Shown: positions 11,501-15,460 of the stretch, one piece after another
Layout: every line of letters starts with the position of its first letter
Position numbering within the stretch: the stretch's first letter is position 1
Source of the DNA: Baffinella frigidus
Taxonomy: Eukaryota; Cryptophyceae; Cryptomonadales; Baffinellaceae
Length of the DNA stretch: 15,828 nucleotides
NCBI GenBank assembly: GCA_026770585.1
Contig: MU646570.1
Location: 327,461 to 343,288, forward strand
Direction: 5' to 3'
Notes under the pieces: model-generated
Database searches by the model: none
The model's input: the letters and a program-made list of their open reading frames with translations, nothing else
What the model was told of the DNA's origin: nothing
Program-made: the position numbers and the translations under genes

Positions 11501-14500
11501 TAGGGTTCAGGGTTCAGGGTTTAGGGTTTAGGATTCAGGGTTTGGGGTTTAGGTTTGAGGCGTCAGAAAGTCCGCCACATGTTTTCCACGAAAATGTGAT
11601 TTTCCGTATCAGCGGATAGGGTGCGGATACGACGTATTTGATAGTTGCGTACCGCACAGTGGTCGGTCCGAGTATTTTCCTGGTGCCAATTAAGAACTGC
11701 TCGGCACAAAAACATCTTATAAACTGGCATTTCGACCGGATTCTCGGTCGAAATTTTTCCTTGGAAGTCCACTGTGTGGGTAGGGAGTTGCGTCAATCGC
11801 CCTATACGGAGAGACCGAACGTCCGCCACCTGTTTCGGTGGTTTGGATTGTTGGGCTGAAGCAGTTCAGTGTCAACTAGAACATTTCACCCAAGTCAACT
11901 GCCCCTCGGAGCCAGAGCCTTAAGTTAATTGGGCGCTCTGGGAGCACCCTCCCAAAAACTTACTGCCGAGGATCAGCCAGTTTACTTAAGGTAAAATATC
12001 CTGGCTAGCAGTGCAGTGGGTGGGACAGTCGCGAGATAGGGTTGAGGGGTGCACCTCGGGCGGGATGGCTTTCAAGCGCATCTTGCTGAGGTCGAGGTGG
12101 CGCGACTCGCGCGCCGCGAACAGCCGCCGCAGGTAGTCGATCACCACCGCTGTCAGAGGTTACGCTTCAGTCTTCTACCTCAGGTGCAGTGTTCTATAAG
12201 GTTGGGGGTTGGTGGTTGGTGCGTTGTTGCGCGCGGCGAAGAGCCGATGCTGGTTTTTTATTAGGACAGCTGCAAGGTGGGTTGGGGTTTAGGGGGGTTT
12301 AGTGCTGATGGGTTGCAGTTGAGGGTTGAGGGTTTGGGAGGGTGAGAGGTCAGAGTTCAGGGTTTGGGGCTTGGGTGTTTGGGGTGTTGCGGTTTGGGGT
12401 TTGGGGTTTGAGGAGTTGGGGTTTAGGGATTCGGGATTAGGGGTTCGGGCTGAAATCCTAAACCCTGGGTCTAGAGTTTAGGGCCGAACCCCTAAACCCT
12501 AACCCCTTGGTCATCCGGGCAGAGGGTGTGCTGAGGTTTGAGGGCTGAGATGTGGGGTTCATGGTTCAGAGCTTGAATCTTAGGGGTGGGCTCACATATC
12601 TTTAAGGTTGAGGGTTCAGGGTGTGGGGGGTACATGTCTCCTGGGCCGTGACGTAGTTGGGAGGGGTCTTGAGCGGATTGCCCCCCTCGATCCCCAGCAC
12701 CTGAAAAGCGATTTCATGTTAATTAATGGGGGGGGGGGGTCATTGATATTGTAGATTTCGGGTTGGCTTGGATTCAGGGTCGGATCGGCAAATTCGAGAA
12801 AATGGTTAGGGTTAAAGTTTTGTGTCCAAAGTGAGGGTTCAGGGTTGGGGGCTTAGGACTTCGGGTGCAAGGTTTCGGGGTGAAGCCGGGCGCGAACTAA
12901 CCTCGAGGTGGTGGAGGACGCCCAACTCGTGCGGGAGCGTTGTCAAGACGTTGAACAGTTCAGGGTTTGGGGTTTGGTGTGAAGGGTTCCTAACCTCGAG
13001 ATTCGGAGGCGCGCAGGGTTACAGGTTTGGTGTTTCGGAATGGTTTCGGCCTTAGGGTCTAAGGTTTTGGGCGAACCTCGAGGTGCGGGAGGGCGCCCAA
13101 CTCGTGCGGGAGCGCTGTCAAGACGTTGAACCCGACCATCAGGATCTTGAGCTGGCTGAATTCTCGGATCTCCGTCGGCAGCATCTTGATCCGGTTGAAC
13201 TCCACGTTCAGCCTGGTTTCGGGTTTTCGGGGTTGAAGGCCTCGGGTTGAACCTGGTTGAGGGATTGGGGGCTGGGTTTAGTGGTTTGGGGTGGGTGGTT
13301 TATGTTTGGGGTTTCCGGGTTTCGGGTTTCAGGTTTGAGGGTTTGGGGTTTCCGGGTTTCGGGTTTCAGGTTTCGGGTTTCGGATTTCGGGTTTGGGGTT
13401 TCGGGTTTGGGTGCGTGGACTGGGGTCCAGGTTTGCAGTTAAACTCCACGCTCAGCCTGCAGTCGGGGTTTCGCGATTGGGGGTTGGGGTGTGGGGTTCG
13501 GGGTTTGTGGTCTGGGATGTAGGGTTTAGGGTTCAAGGTTCTGGGTTTAGCGTTCAGGGTTTAGAGTTCAAGGTTTAGGGTTTGGGGTTTGGGGTTTGAG
13601 GTTTAGGGTTTGGGGTTCGGGGTTTGGGGTTTGAGGGTTAGGGTCTGAGGCTTGAGTTGTGGGGGCTGGGGGTTGGGGGTTGGGGGCTGGGGTTTACGTG
13701 GTGAGCGCCATTGGGTTGGAGATCTCCTCGTAGTCGAGCTTTTTCAACAGACCCTAGACCCTAGACTCCCTTACAAGGGGGTCGCGATCCCCTTGTAAAG
13801 GGGTCGCGACCCCTTGTAAGGGTGTCGCGACCCCGCTGTTGGGGGATTACGTGGTGAGCGCAGTGAGGTTGGAGATCTCGTCGTAGTCGAGCTTTTTCAA
13901 GAGGTTGTTCGAGAAGTCCAGCTCCGTCAGCCTCGTCAGCACCTGTTTTAGGGTTAGGATTTTCTTCGTATTCCGTGTACACTTGGTGATTTACGACTCT
14001 GGGTAGAGGACCTCTCGATATCTTCTTGTCTCGTGTCGCCTGCCCCGATAAATGTATAAGTTTGGCAATGAAAATTACTACACAGGTGGGGTTTTAGGGT
14101 TCGGAGGTATCAACTGCAGAAACGAACAACACTATTAGTCTGTGGTAACGAAGATTACTACACGGGTGGGTCATATCAGTAGTAGTGCAGCATTTCCTTG
14201 GAAGCCCACTCTGGAGGGAGGTGGGAGATGTCCGGACAGGACATCTCCCTCGTCGGAGGTTACCTAACCTCCGACGAAAGTAACCTCCGACAAAAGTTAC
14301 TACACAGAAGCTTTACTACAACTAGTATGATCCAACTGTGTAGTAATTTTGGTTGCCCGAAAGCAAGGGCGTGTCTTGTCTGGAGGGGTGAATCGAGAGA
14401 GGTGGGGGGAGGACCTGGTTAACCTCCGACGGCACCGCCCGCAGATCCATCCCGCTCAGATCCAGCGCATTTGTCCTGCGTCCCGGGTTTAGGGTTGAGT

Positions 14501-15410
14501 GTTTAGGGTTCAGGGTTTAGGGTTTAGGGATTAGTGTTTAGGGATGGGAGTTGAGAGTTTGCGGTTGAGGGTTTAGGGTTGAAGGTTTAGGATTGAGTGT
14601 TTAGGGTTTAGGGTTGAGGGTGTAGGGTTTAGGGTGTAGGGTGTAGGGCACCGTTTTGCGATGGCGAACTTTTCCATGTACTCCAAAATTGCGCCTATGC
14701 CCTCCTTGAGCACCTGGTTGAGGGTTTAGGATTTAGGATTTAGGGTTTAGGGTTTAGGGTTTATGGTTTAGGGTTTAGGGTTTAGGGTTTAGGGTTTAGG
14801 GTTTAGGTTTAGGATTTATGGTTGAGGGCACCTGCGGTGGGTAAGAGTGCAGGGTTCAGGGTTTAAGGGTTTCGGGTTGGGGGTTGGGGGGACGGGGTGT
14901 AGGGTTAAGGATTTCGGGTTTGGAGTTTGTGGGCTGGGGTTCAGGATGTAGGGTGTAGTTTTCAGGGTGCAGGGCGTAGGGATTAGGGTTTCAGAAGGGT
15001 CTCAAACGTTGGATTTGGGTTTCAGGAGGGTGGGAAAAGCTGCCCGGATTATTCACCTCTTTTGGCGGATCCTTGAAGTCATTCCCCCCCAACTGGAGCC
15101 TGGTGCAGGGTTTACGGTTTACGGTTTAGGGTTGAGGGTTGAGGGTTTAGGATTTGGGGATTACCGAGGTTTGGGCTGTAGGGTTTACGGTCTTACGGTT
15201 TACGGTTCACGGTTTACGGTTTACGGTTTACGGTCTACGGTTTACGGTCAAAGGTTGAGGGTTGAGGGTTTAGGGTTTAGGGCTTAGGGTTTAGGGTTGA
15301 GGGTTTAGCGTTTAGCGTTTAGGGGCTAGGGCCACCTCGAGAGTTGCCGGAGCTTCATGAACTCGATCGGCAGCCTTCTTATCAGGTTCGAGTCGAACCT
15401 GGTTGAAGGT

Positions 15411-15460
<50 letters not shown>

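Noticed and set aside
11563-11859. Overlapping 88- and 73-codon frames in the intron 9 insert as a transposase remnant
   Set aside because: No recognisable motif in either frame; only the insert is reported.
14724-14819. A true chromosome end
   Set aside because: The TTTAGGG tract is short, internal to an intron, and coding exons continue on both sides.
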